A DNA stretch of 64,000 nt from Rhabdophis nuchalis. Taxonomy: Eukaryota; Chordata; Lepidosauria; Squamata; Natricidae. Below are positions 33,620 to 43,800 of this stretch, in pieces. Below the pieces are notes generated by a model. That model was not told where the DNA came from. It was given only the letters and a program-made list of their open reading frames with translations, and ran no database searches. Position 1 is the first letter of the stretch. The number at the start of each line of letters is the position of its first letter. The stretch covers positions 246,121,919 to 246,185,918 of the forward strand of contig CM077643.1 in the NCBI GenBank assembly GCA_039707465.1, written 5' to 3'. The position numbers and the translations under genes are program-made.

Positions 33620-33742
33620 AATAAAGAGAGAGAAAGAAAGAGGGAAGGAAAGAAAGAGACAGAGAAAGAAAGAGAGACAGAGAAAGAGAGAAAGAAAGAC
33701 AGAAGGAAAGAAAGAAAAAGAAAGAGAGAGAGAGAGAGAGAA
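32920..33742. repeat. Strand-asymmetric purine tract of about 820 bp
   Basis: Almost only A and G on the plus strand: poly-G and GGGA at first (32925-33000), GACAGA and GA runs, GGAA/GGAG, then AAAG/GAAA repeats to (GA)n at 33721-33740. C and T appear mainly in short ACACA/ACAGATA words near the start. It dominates the centre of the hAT element. Confidence 0.95.
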
Positions 33743-33823
33743 CTTATGACCACAATTAAGCCCAAAAGTTTGGTTGCTAACCAAGACCATTGTTAAGTGA
33801 GTTTCACCACATTTTCCAAATTG

Positions 33824-33924
33824 GCCACTCCCACCCGGTCACATGGCCGGCAAGCCACTCCCACCCGGTCACATGGCCGGCAAGCCACTCCCACCCAGTC
33901 ACATGGCCGGCAAGCCACTCCCAC
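33824..33924. repeat. 30 bp minisatellite, 3.4 copies
   Basis: Unit starts CCACTCCCACCCGGTCACATG and continues GCCGGCAAG. Copies at 33824, 33854 and 33884 differ by one base; a partial copy ends near 33924. Part of the hAT element. Confidence 0.95.
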
Positions 33925-34185
33925 AAAGCAGGCCACACCCACAGAACCTGTTCCAAAAATTTTGAAACCCACCCCTGGAGCCAGCATAGAGGCAGCTTTT
34001 ATTACAAGGATTTCTTTATCAGCAGCAGACCATTATAGACCAACATGCATTCCAGGTACTGTAGAAGCACACCTAATGTGAAACTCAAACTTGTTATAGC
34101 CATCGCCAAATGGTGTGACTTGCTGCTGTATTACCTGTAGTCTTGGAACATGTATTTTAATTCTACACATGGTCAGGAGAGGGAC

Positions 34186-34189
<4 letters not shown>

Positions 34190-34265
<76 letters not shown>

Positions 34266-34268
34266 TGA
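34190..34268. repeat. (CT)n(GT)n compound microsatellite
   Basis: About 28 CT units, then about 10 GT units. Confidence 0.95.
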
Positions 34269-35619
34269 TTAACAGCAGGTGTGGTGGTTTCCTAAGGATA
34301 TGGGCATTCTGACCTACATAACGAACTCTGCCTCCCTTATGATCTGCTCTATTAATTTCAAAGGAGAAGGGAGATTTCTAAAAACAAAAAAACCTACTCC
34401 TATTAATATACATATGGGGAAGCAAAGGCGCACCATGCATTGACATGGTGCTCTGAATCCGAATAAATAAATTAAAGCTACAGAAAAATACCTGTAGGTT
34501 AAACAGTCAAGTGGTCCAACACTGGGCAAGACGCCAGTTGAAAGATTTCCAAGATTTTGAAAGCGGAGAATTTGGAGCTGCCTGAGACAGAGGATATCCT
34601 GGTCTAATCAGATCACTTTACTCGGTCCTTTGGAAATGACAACATCTTCCTTTTTGCCAAAGTAGCACTGGCCTTGGCTTCTTCTTTTAGAATAACTGTT
34701 CCCCCCCACACACCTTCTGCCTGCCTTATTTTACAATTGTCTGTAGTCACACTTGGAACCACTATATTTACAGAGGATTAAGCTGTTGGATAGGTCACTC
34801 CCGGAAATCAAGTGCATGCCACGTTCCCATTCATTTGTGAGGGCGAAGTGAGCAGGAATGATGGAGAGGCTGCACAAGGCATAAATAAAGCCAGACTCCT
34901 TCAGGCAATATTCGTCAGTGGTTAATCGGGGGAATGATTTCGTTACCTCTGTAAATGAGAATTATTTTGAGGAAGGGGCGGCACGCATCCCTCATGCATA
35001 GCAAAGTCATCTGTTTGTCATGCCAAACTGTTAGCAATATAAAGAGGCTTTATAGCTATTGTGGCTTTATCTGTACATCGGAACATAGAGGAATCTCCAA
35101 ATTGCAGGTGTAAAGGGAAGGGGATAATTGCCCAGAAACCCGGGCAACAGATTTTAATCTTTTATTTTTAATTTCTTATATTTCTTATTAAAAAGAAATC
35201 TTTCCTCAACAGACAAAATACCAAAAAAATAAATAAATTAAAAAAGCAAAAAAAAAAGGAGGGGTTAGGGAAAAGAGATGTCAGCCTCTCTTTTTCACAG
35301 ATTACTCTTTTCAGTGAAACTGAGTGGAGAAATGTCACTTGCCTTTAATTTGCTGATGATTTTAAGAGCCAAGAAAATACATGCTATTTTGCTGCTTATG
35401 GAGAATATCCTGCACCGATGATGTTTTCTGACAGCTGGCAGCGCAGCTTTCCATCAACGATATTTATGCCCAATTTACTCTTCCATTTTTTTTTCCTTTC
35501 GATTATTTTTCCCCCCTTAACCATATCATTTTTGTCCTGCTAAAAGAAAGGGACTGCATTTTTAAAACACCACAATTAGCCACATCTTTGGTAGCTCAGG
35601 ATTGAATTGTAGAATCCAT
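34269..35619. other. Repeat-poor segment, candidate conserved non-coding DNA
   Basis: About 1.3 kb with almost no recognised repeats and no coding frame. Around 34860-35120 and 35290-35480 the sequence is balanced and rich in AT-core motifs (for example TTAATTTGCTGATGATTTT), as in developmental enhancers. This is inference only. Confidence 0.3.
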
Positions 35620-35930
35620 GGTGCTCTCTGAGCTTGGTTATTTGCTTACAGACCCATCTCGGTAACTTCCTCAATGCAAGTGAGTGTGGGGTTTGCTGCC
35701 TCTAAGTCATTTGTGCAGAAATAATAGTAGTTGTTCCTTGGTGGAGATTTGCCTACATGTCAATTTCAGCCATTTAGATGCTTTTTGAAGCATTTGATGC
35801 TCATATGTGGAGCCAATAGAAGAGAACAGATGAACAAACCCCCACACTCACTAGCACTGATGATGTTACCTAGTCAGGTAATGAAATGTCAGTAAGCAAA
35901 CAACCAAGCTCAGAGAGCATGAAGGACTGC
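35620..35930. mobile_element. Penelope-like tail family B, inverted pair
   Basis: 35625-35700 and 35836-35925 are inverted relatives: GTGCTCTCTGAGCTTGGTT / AACCAAGCTCAGAGAGCAT and GTGAGTGTGGGGTTTG / AAACCCCCACACTCAC. The right copy carries a hammerhead-like motif, and the left has lost the GAAA part. A third, decayed relative lies at 63790. Called Penelope-like by layout; no ORF. Confidence 0.5.
35857..35890 (+). ncRNA. Hammerhead-ribozyme-like motif B
   Basis: CTGATGA (35857-35863), stem II GTTACC / GGTAAT with loop TAGTCA (35865-35882, one G·U pair), GAAA (35883-35886), then TGTC. Core words match the hammerhead consensus. The AUGU next to GAAA can still self-pair through wobble, and GUC is the favoured cleavage triplet. 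Confidence 0.55.
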
Positions 35931-35969
35931 GCAAAATTCATGCACTTTTCTTGACAGCTTCTGTGATAA

Positions 35970-36462
35970 GTTTGGTCGCCACGATGTAGAAAAGATGTGG
36001 AGACTCTGGAAAGAATGCAGAGGAGAGCAACCAAGATGATTAGGGGACTGGAGGCTAAAACATATGAAGAACGGTTGCAGGAACTGGGTATGTCTAGTTT
36101 AATGAAAAAAAGGACCAGGGGAGACATGATAGCAGTGTTCCAATATCTCAGGGGTTGCCACAAAGAAGAGGGAGTCAAACTATTCTCCAAAACACCTTAG
36201 GGCAGAACAAGAAGCAATGGGTGGAAACTAATCAAAGAGAGAAGCAACTTAGAACTGAGGAGAAATTTCCTGACAGTTAGAACAATTAATCAGTGGAACA
36301 GAAATTGCCTCCAGAAGCTGTAAATGCCCCAACCCTGGAAGTCTTTAAGAAGATGTTGGATAGCCATTTGTCTGAAATGGTATAGGGTTTTCTGCCTAGG
36401 CAGGGGGTTGGACTAGAAGACCTCCAAGGTCCCTTCCAACTCTGCTATTGTATTGTATTGTA
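35970..36462 (+). mobile_element. CR1 LINE 3' end
   Basis: METLERMQRRATKMIRGLEAKTYEERLQELGMSSLMKKRTRGDMIAVFQYLRGCHKEEGVKLFSKTP (35997-36200), then frame changes into EVFKKMLDSHLSEMV-like residues and the 3' UTR ending TATTGTATTGTATTG. 5'-truncated. Confidence 0.92.
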
Positions 36463-36955
36463 AGCTTAGGCTTCGCATTTTAAACTTATAGTCCTCTCAA
36501 GTCAAAATATTTAATTCTATTGCAACAGGAGACAGCAACAATCTACTGCCACCTATCTTCAAGGTTTCTGTGGACCATTTTAGGTCATGATCGATCTGCA
36601 CTATTGAAATGTAAGTAATAGAAACAACCAAGCAACAGACAGGAAAAGATAATTTCTGCCACAATGAAAACCTTCCCCATCTGCCCACTAATTCCAGCAC
36701 TTAATATCAAAGATTACAGAAACATACTATTCTATGTATGTAGGGCAATGAAGTGGTAAAAGAGGCTACACCGGGCAAGTTGGACTGAAAATGAGAAGGG
36801 TTTTTGAAATTACTCCACTAAATTATTTCTACTGTTTTTAGAGATATTTTTCATTAGAGGGAGCAGTTTGAAATAATGCCCTCCTGCTTTCCATGGTAGT
36901 AGTGCAATTGTGTAATAAATTTAAGTGCAATTTAGAACATATGTGTATATGTGTG
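36463..36955. other. Unique DNA
   Basis: No recognised feature. Confidence 0.4.
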
Positions 36956-36957
36956 CA

Positions 36958-37012
36958 GAGGGAGGAAGGGAGAGAGAGGGAGAGGGAGAGAGAGAGAGAG
37001 AGAGAGAAAGAA

Positions 37013-37067
<55 letters not shown>

Positions 37068-37070
37068 ATG
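36958..37070. repeat. (GA)n then (AATA)n microsatellite
   Basis: GGGA/GA run (36958-37008) followed by about 15 AATA units (37012-37069). Confidence 0.95.
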
Positions 37071-37334
37071 ACTTGCTTCTGGATAGAGTGACTAAAAATG
37101 CCCTAGAAACAGGGAGATAGAATGAGAAGAGCCACAGCCTGAAGGAGGTAAAAATCTGCTAGGATTTTTGGGGCTAATGAATAAAGAGTAAAGAGATCTA
37201 ACTCTAATGATATACTGTCATCTGGCAAAAATGTTGATTGTATATTTACTATCCAAACAATAAAGCAGTTTTGAATGAGTTCATAGCTATATGAATATTG
37301 ATGAGAAGAATATCCAAGGATGTATGCAAACCTC

Positions 37335-37592
37335 TCCAAATATAGCACTTAGCGATACCACTTAGACTTATATACCCTTCCCAGTGCTTTTACAGCCCTC
37401 TCTAAGTGGTTTACAGAGTCAGCCTATTGCCCCCAACAATCTGGGTCCTCATTTTACCCACCTCGGAAAGATGGAAGGCTGAATCAATCTTGAGCCTGGT
37501 AAGATTCGAGCTGCCAAATTGCAGGCATCTGGCAGTCAGCAGAAGTAGCCTGCAGTACTGCATTCTAACCACTGCACCACCACAGCATATGA
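37335..37592 (-). mobile_element. tRNA-derived SINE with MIR-like core, near full length
   Basis: Reverse copy: tail TAGCACTTAGCGATACCAC at left, CCCCCAACAATCTGGGTCC and GATGGAAGGCTGAATCAATC in the middle, AGATTCGAGCTGCC (B box) and GCAGTACTGCATTCTAACCAC (A box) at right. Confidence 0.88.
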
Positions 37593-38442
37593 TGCAAAGG
37601 TAGAACATTCTCAGGTATGTTCTATACAACTGCTTATCTAGACACAACTGCTTATCTAGAACATTTCCGGGTTGCCTTCTTATAGTCACTTCCCGATCAT
37701 GGCTGCGTACAGGTCCATGTTAATTCTGCAAACCCAACTTTATTCTGGCACATGTTTCACAAACCAAGAGTTCATATTTGCCTTTTCAATAGCTTCTCCT
37801 TATAGATATTTTTGGAGATTTGATTTCCCATGCTAGAAATTCTGAAGAGTTTATGCATACAAAGCACAGGTTGACAAAGACCTCAAATTGCACCTTAAAA
37901 TATATACACTTCAGATGCAGAAAATACCCTGAGCACAAAAGAGAAAATGGTATTATGCTCTAATTCACAGAAGGAAAAGTGCTTAAGATTGCAGGGCTTC
38001 CTGTGCAGAATATAAAATCATTCCAAAAAAGATGTGTGATTTCGCTGTGTGTGAAGAGTTTTCCTTCAATTAATTAAGTATTATAATAATCCTGGCTGGA
38101 TATTAAGAGCTGCAGCTGAGAGCATATACATTGTTAGTGCTTGAGAGATTTAGTCACTCTTTTTAGTTAGCATTTTCTTTCCGGGTTTTTTCCCCCCAAA
38201 TAACATTCAGTCTACAATCATATACCCATTTACATAGGAATGGTTGTATTTAGTAGTAAATTACCAAGTCGACATTTATACATTTGTATTGACTTTAAAT
38301 GTTATCAAGATGACACACTGGACTTCATTGAAACAGTCTTATCTTTTTTGAGTGGGTGCTTCTGTTTCACTTGAGATCATATATTTTTCATAATACAAAG
38401 TTTCTCTTTACTGTACTTATTCAGGCAATGGATTACCTAGAC
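37593..38442. other. Unique AT-rich DNA
   Basis: No supported feature. Confidence 0.4.
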
Positions 38443-38569
38443 CAGGGGTCTGCAAAGTCGGCTCTTTTAAGACTGGTGGACTTCAACTCCCAGAATTCCC
38501 CAGCCTGGCTGGGGAATTCTGGGAGTTGAAGTCCACCAGTCTTAAAAGAGCCGACTTTGCAGACCCCTG
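38443..38569. mobile_element. hAT-type foldback MITE (127 bp)
   Basis: CAGGGGTCTGCAAAGTCGG … CCGACTTTGCAGACCCCTG, nearly the whole element is inverted repeat. Perfect 8 bp duplication ACCTAGAC (38435-38442, 38570-38577). Different sequence from the 13912 MITE but the same design. Confidence 0.93.
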
Positions 38570-38585
38570 ACCTAGACTCATGTGA

Positions 38586-39110
38586 ATAATATAACAACAA
38601 CAACAACAACAATAACAATAATAACAATAATAACAATAATAACAACAATAATAATAATATATTAAATTTCTAAACCGCCCCCTCTCCCCGAAGGGATTCG
38701 GGGCGGTGTACAGGAAAATTAAAAACATCTAAAAACATAACGATGCATACATAATTAAAATCGAATTAAATAACCCTGTACTAAAATTTATAAAACATTA
38801 AAAACTGTATCCCATTAAGACCAAATAAAACAATTTAAATTACAGACTGGGGCGAGGAGCATAAATTAGGCCAAGCCGGCCTGATGGAACAGATAGGTCT
38901 TAACTTTTTGGCGGAAGGAGCGGAGGTCCGTAGTAGTTCTAATATCAGGGGGTAGGTCGTTCCAAAGGGTCGGGCCCATCACAGAGAAGGCCCTTCCCCT
39001 GGGCGTCGCCCGCTGGCATTGCCTAGTGGACAGCACCCGGAGAAGTCCCTCTCTGTGGGAGCGAATCGGCCGAAGGGATGTATGGGGCAGGATACAATCC
39101 CGCAAATAAT
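38586..39110 (-). mobile_element. L2 LINE 3' end with (TTG/TTA)n tail
   Basis: Minus strand: RDCILPHTSLRPIRSHREGLLRVLSTRQCQRATPRGRAFSVMGPTLWNDLPPDIRTTTDLRSFRQKVKTYLFHQAGLA, stop at 38866, then the 3' UTR to AAC/AAT repeats at 38586-38660. 5'-truncated near 39110. Confidence 0.9.
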
Positions 39111-39264
39111 AAAGGATTATAATTTATTCAGCTATTGGAAACATAATCTAGGAAGAACTGTTGAAGGAACTAAGAATATTCTGACTGGAAAAAAGAAATC
39201 TGAGGGACAAAACTTAAATACAGAAGACCTACACCATACAGTGGAAGGCAAATGTTTATTGCTT

Positions 39265-39625
39265 CTATGGGTAATCCTCAACTTATGACCACAACTGAAC
39301 CTGGAATTTATGTTGTTAAGCGAGACATTTGTTAAGTGAGCTTTGCCCATTTTATGATCTTTCTTGCCTGGGTTGTTAAGGGAATCACTACAGTTGTTAG
39401 GTTAGCCTCACTGTTGTTAAATGAGTCTGTCTTCCCCAATGACTTTGCTTGTGAGAAGGTTGCAAAAGGTGACCAGGTGGCCCCAGGGCACTCCAACCAT
39501 CATAAATACGAGTCATTTGCCAAGCGTCTGATTTTTTATCAAATGACCATGGAGACGCTGTAAATGGTCATAAATGGGAAAATGGTCATAAGTCCCTTTT
39601 TTCAGTGTTGTTTTAACTATGTACA
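39265..39625 (+). mobile_element. MITE-like squamate repeat (GTTGTTAAG type)
   Basis: GGTAATCCTCAACTTATGACC … GTTGTTAAGCGAGAC … TTGTTAAGTGAGC … CATAAATACGAGTC … GGTCATAAGTCCC. The start resembles the TIR TAGTCCTYRACTTA seen at 11694 and 47690. A short piece of it also lies in the big hAT near 33741-33815. Family assignment uncertain. Confidence 0.5.
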
Positions 39626-39829
39626 GTCAATAAATGAAATGTAAGTCCAGGAGTATAGATACCTAACACTAGATCTAAAGAGGTGACATGAAAGAATAGA
39701 ACATTTTGATAGGAAAGTTTATAGAATCCTTTTTAGCAAAAAAGTATATCTACTCAGGGTTTTCAGCATCCTATACATTGGAGGAACCAGTTGTTAAATT
39801 ACCACCCCGCTATAAAAGTGGATCCTGAG

Positions 39830-40064
39830 CAGTGGTGAGTTTGGACCAGTTTGGCTGAACTAGTAGTTTGGGGGCCTAGGTCGCTACCATGCCCCCAAAC
39901 TGGTTCCCCAGGCAGCGCCATCAGTGGCGCCATCTTGTTTTTCAGTTCTACGCATGCACAGAACAATTTTAATTGCACTGTGAATGCGCATGCAGCGTGC
40001 ATGCAGTGCGTGCAAAGTGTGCACACAAGCAAACCGGCAGTAGTGCCTGACAGAATCCACCCTC
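39830..40064. mobile_element. Probable non-autonomous hAT element
   Basis: CAGTGGTGAGTTTGGACC … AGAATCCACCCTC, flanks ATCCTGAG (39822-39829) and ATCCTGGG (40065-40072), one change in 8. Ends are weaker than in the other copies. Confidence 0.55.
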
Positions 40065-40430
40065 ATCCTGGGTGCTGCGCTGCAATGGAGAAACGGGCAA
40101 TAGAGCGTCCAGCGTGAGGGAAGGAGAAGGCTGCTTTCCCTCTGTCTTCTCCCTGCTGATCCTCCTTTCCTTCACTTCAGCCGTTCCATTGCCTGTTTCT
40201 CCATTGCAGTGCAGTGCCCGGGATTCACTTTGATAGTGTGTGTGTGGGGGGGGGGGGGGGAGGGTTAATTTAACAACTGGTTCACTCAGGGTCAGGTTGG
40301 CCATCATGGGAGGCTCATCTCACATGCACAGCAGAGCTGGAGGACGGGGATGGGCCATGTCTCCCATGACAGCTAGCCTGACTCTGGGTGAACTGGTTGT
40401 TAAATTGTTTGAATCCCAGTACCTATAGGC
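40065..40430. repeat. GC-rich unclassified repeat with inverted segments
   Basis: GCAATGGAGAAACGGGCAAT (about 40081-40100) is inverted at 40186-40208 (ATTGCCTGTTTCTCCATTGC). A poly-G run lies at 40244-40262. The end TTGTTAAATTGTTTGAATCCC resembles hAT 3' ends, so this may be a decayed hAT relative. Confidence 0.45.
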
Positions 40431-41106
40431 AAGAGTGTTATCTAATCTAATTCCTTGCCTAGAAGATATGAGCAATTTGGGTCAGGAAATTGTCATTTTT
40501 TCATTGTATGGTGGCCTGCAAGGAAGTCTTTGAATTGTGCCTGAATACAAAATGTATTCATATGGAGCTATTAAAACTGTTCACCCATTAAGCCATTAAA
40601 CATGGCCCATGTTCTCCACACCCAATCAATAGACTGGCTTCAGTTTTCAATAATGCTTGATGTTTTCAAACACTTTTCAAAGGTGGCTCCACATGAAGCA
40701 TGCTTAACTCATCTCACTGAGTCAAAAATAAGGTTTGTTTCACAATAACCACAGGAATCATCATCAGCCCAGCACAGTACATTTAGTTGCCCACCACTGA
40801 AACATGGAGATCTAAATTTAAGGTTCTACCAGGTTATGCCACAAAAATAATACAGGATAGAATTCCTGATAGAAACAATCAAATGAAGTTTATATCCTCT
40901 GATCAATTTGCTTTTGACTAACCAGTGGCATCTCTATTGCTTCTGTATTAGAATTAGTTTATTTTATTTTATTTAGTAAATTAATCATTGATTTAGAATT
41001 CGATCAATTTGCTTATGTTTAGATGAAAATAAAAATAAAAAATGAGTATGAGGGTATCTGACATTTTATTGTTATATCACATATTTCAGTGGTAATGTGA
41101 GATTAT
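40431..41106. other. AT-rich unique DNA
   Basis: No supported feature; TTTTA runs near 40960. Confidence 0.4.
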
Positions 41107-41982
41107 AAAGAATGTGACTCAAGGTCGACTTCCAGTTTCTGAAGGCGATGGACGTATTCATCCGCCGCTTGCTGTTCCGGTGGGCTCCCTCGAGAGCACA
41201 GGGTGGTCTTGGAGGGACCCCCTGCCGTAAGGGGAATCCCCAACTCAGCGGTGGCCGGTGGGATGTTCCCAACCTCACCCTAGGAGCCGGGAAGCAGAAG
41301 GGGGGGGGGGCAAATCCTGCCTCTTCACCGGATGGATCCCGGGAGAAATAAATCAAATGGAAAGAGTAGCTGAAATGCCGGCGGTGGAGGGCTCTTCCTA
41401 ATTTCCTGGATCACCGATGGGATAAGCGACAGATCATTGTGAGTTTCAGTTCAATCAATTTAAATGGAGATTAGAGGGGGGAGGTTTTTTTTCTTAACCC
41501 CCCCTCGGACAAAGCGGCATTCAAACGATCTCTCTCCAAATGGAGAGAGAAAAGGGACTAACTTGCCATTTGAACTAACTATGGGAGAGAATTTTATTGC
41601 AGTGGCAACAATCTTTCGCGGAGCCCTTTCTAAAAAGCAAATTGCAACTTTCACTTTTCTCCCTGTGAAAGGGTGGGGCAAGATGGCTCCCCTTTGTTCT
41701 TTTCTCATAACTTCTTTATACTTATGAAGTTTGCCCTTGGTAACTGCCTCCGAAGGATTTGATATCTTTTAACATCTCCCTCGAAGGCTCTCTTTGTCTC
41801 TCCTGTTACATGGATTTCCTGGATGTGGATTATATGGTTTTTCTCTTTTTTTTTGATGTACCTCTGAGACTTGAGACAGTGAAGGAGAACTAGCTTTTTA
41901 ATTGGATTTTCCTGATACCTCAAACCGTCCCGACCATCCGCTCCTTTGACGCCATTTCTTTTGCCATCTTTGAACTGAGACA

Positions 41983-42945
41983 ATGGGTCCTAAAAAACCA
42001 CCCACAGGAAAATCAACATCCACCCCCTCCTCAGCAGTCTCCAGCCCAAGCATGCAACAGTCGAAAATTACCTCACTATTGCAGAAAGAAACTGCTGGAG
42101 AGAGCTCACAGGAACTATCGGTTGCCCAAATGTTTCAGGAACTTATGAGAAGTATAAATGAATTGCAGAAAGAGATGAGAGACTTTAAAATAGGACTCAG
42201 AGAAACGCAGCAAAGCACAATGGAAGATAAACAAAGAATCACGACATTGGAAGGGGGAGCAGCCGAGATGGGGAAGGAGGTTAAGGAGATTCGAAAGGAA
42301 AATTTAGAATTAGAAATTTATATGTCTAAAATAGAATTTGAAAGAATGTCCTTTTTTCTCAGGTTCCAGAACATACCAGAGAAAGAAAATGAAGATCTTA
42401 AAGATGTTATGAGTACAATATTAGCAGAATACCTTAAAAGAGATAAAGAACAGCTCTGGTGGGATATGGACCTGGTCTATAGAATTAACTCAGCATATGC
42501 TATAGTCCACAATGTCCCAAGAGAGGTTCATGTTAAATTTCTCAGGAGATCCATGAGGGATGAGATACTGGGGGCCCAAAGGGGGGAACCTTTAAAGTAT
42601 CAAGACAAAGAAATAACCATTTTGAAACAAATTCCAAAAAAAATCAGAGAAACAAGAAGGAAATATTCCTTCTTGTCTAAGAAATTATATAATAAAGGAA
42701 TTTGGTTTAAATGGTTATTGCCAGAGGGAATGCTGATCTTCTGGGAGGGGGGTAGAATTAGAATTAAAACATTAAACGAGGCAGATGCCTTTCTTCAAAA
42801 ACATTCTTCTCTCCTAGAGGACAGAGATAGTGGAGGCGGGGAAAAGGGCAACAACATACAAGATATGGGAACGAAGGGGGCTATGGCTCCACCTGGTGAC
42901 AGGGAGGAAGAAGCAATATCGAAAAGGCTCAGATCACAAAAATGA
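41983..42945 (+). CDS. L1 ORF1 protein, intact 320 codons
   Basis: RNA-binding chaperone of L1 retrotransposons; in the family it forms trimers that coat L1 RNA in cytoplasmic particles. Visible layout: low-complexity Ser/Pro N-terminus (1-40), coiled coil about 45-118 with heptad-like Leu/Ile, an RRM-like domain about 120-205 starting RMSFFLRFQNIPE (121-133) and including REVHVKFLRRSMRDEIL (180 on), then the C-terminal domain with RRKYSFLSKKLYNKGIWFKW (225-244) and GRIRIK (257-262). Basic end SKRLRSQK. The start has A at -3 and G at +4. No ORF2 follows. An intact frame in an element already hit by L2 suggests either youth or past selection. Confidence 0.9.
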   Translation: MGPKKPPTGKSTSTPSSAVSSPSMQQSKITSLLQKETAGESSQELSVAQMFQELMRSINELQKEMRDFKIGLRETQQSTMEDKQRITTLEGGAAEMGKEVKEIRKENLELEIYMSKIEFERMSFFLRFQNIPEKENEDLKDVMSTILAEYLKRDKEQLWWDMDLVYRINSAYAIVHNVPREVHVKFLRRSMRDEILGAQRGEPLKYQDKEITILKQIPKKIRETRRKYSFLSKKLYNKGIWFKWLLPEGMLIFWEGGRIRIKTLNEADAFLQKHSSLLEDRDSGGGEKGNNIQDMGTKGAMAPPGDREEEAISKRLRSQK

Positions 42946-42955
42946 TCTAATTTGA

Positions 42956-42957
<2 letters not shown>

Positions 42958-42988
<31 letters not shown>

Positions 42989-43307
42989 TTAATTTTATAT
43001 CCCGCTCTCTCTCCCCAAGGGGACTCGAGGCGGGGCACAGGCAATTAAAATACAAATAAGACCACAGACAAAATACAAAATACAAAATTAAAAATGGATT
43101 AAATTGATCCTGCGCTAAAACCCATAAACTAAACTAAAAATACCCCTAAAACCCCTAACCTGAAAAGAGACTACCCAAGGCCGGCCAGGCGAAAAAAGTG
43201 TGTCTTTAATTTTAAGCGGAAGGAGCGGAGGTCCGTGGTTGTCCTGATATCGGGGGGAAGGTCGTTCCAGAGGGCTGGGCCCGCCACAGAGAAGGCCCTT
43301 CCCCTTG
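42958..43307 (-). mobile_element. L2 LINE 3' end inserted in the L1
   Basis: Minus strand: RGRAFSVAGPALWNDLPPDIRTTTDLRSFRLKLKTHFFRLAGLG (43305-43171), 3' UTR, then (TTA)n tail at 42958-42988. It splits the L1 3' UTR just after the ORF1 stop. Confidence 0.9.
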
Positions 43308-43594
43308 TCATTGTAATTGCCGATATAATAGAAAATGGCAAAGAGATGATTGAACGTATGGTTGATACAATGTAAGAACTCTGTTTATGATTATCCTTTA
43401 TTTTTAAAATTGTAAACTTGTGGTGTTTGGGAGGGCTACCACTACCGGCATGGGAGCTACCAAAAAATTTTATACACCCTATTCCTTTTCCCATGTATAT
43501 TTTGAAAACCAATAAAACTTTATAAAAAAAGAAAAAAGAATGTGACACACAACATAACGCTGAATGTCTGTGGCATAAAATAGGAATCAACAAA

Positions 43595-43800
43595 TAGCAA
43601 AAGCTATTAAAGTTTTAAAGCTTTTTCTGGGTGGTTTAAAGAGTCAGCATATTGCTCCCAACAATCCAGCCCTCATTTTACTGACTCCCGAAGAATGGAA
43701 GGCTGAGTCAATCTTGAGTCAGTGAGAATCAAAGTCATGGCCATGGGCAGAGTCAGATGGTAATATTGTATCCTAACCACTACACCACCAGGGCTCAGTG
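43595..43800 (-). mobile_element. tRNA-derived SINE with MIR-like core
   Basis: GGTTTAAAGAGTCAGCATATTG, CCCAACAATCCAGCCCTC, GGAAGGCTGAGTCAATC, and CCTAACCACTACACCACC at the head. Reverse orientation. Confidence 0.85.

Larger units (their letters stand above)
31717..33977. mobile_element. 2.26 kb hAT-type element with expanded GC-rich and purine interior
   Basis: Perfect 14 bp terminal inverted repeats CAGGGGTGGGTTTC / GAAACCCACCCCTG and perfect 8 bp duplication GAGCCAGC (31709-31716, 33978-33985). No transposase frame. The interior has a GC-rich 31800-32400 part, a 180 bp inverted repeat (32454-32846), an 800 bp purine run, and a 30 bp minisatellite. Long frames on both strands here are low-complexity shadows. 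Related short elements lie at 5853, 24246 and 51773. Confidence 0.9.
41119..43534 (+). mobile_element. ORF1-only (HAL1-like) L1 element with 5' UTR
   Basis: Perfect 12 bp target duplication AAAGAATGTGAC (41107-41118, 43535-43546). Order: GC-rich 5' UTR (41119-41982), intact ORF1 (41983-42945), about 13 bp, an inserted reverse L2 piece (42958-43307), a 3' UTR (43308-43518) with CCAATAAAACTTTATAAA, and an A-rich tail. No ORF2. The 3' UTR aligns by eye with that of the 4307-4778 copy, including the bases either side of the L2 insertion (TTTGAA / CATTGTAATTGCC versus TTTTGAATCACTGTAATTCC). So ORF2 was absent before the L2 landed. Confidence 0.85.

Noticed and set aside
32956..33624. 222-codon Arg/Glu/Lys-rich frame
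   Set aside because: Direct reading of the purine repeat; composition only.
32144..33790. 548-codon minus-strand open frame
   Set aside because: It reads the complement of the GA-rich tract (Ser/Leu/Phe repeats) and the inverted repeat of a hAT element. No domain, and frames on both strands are equally open.
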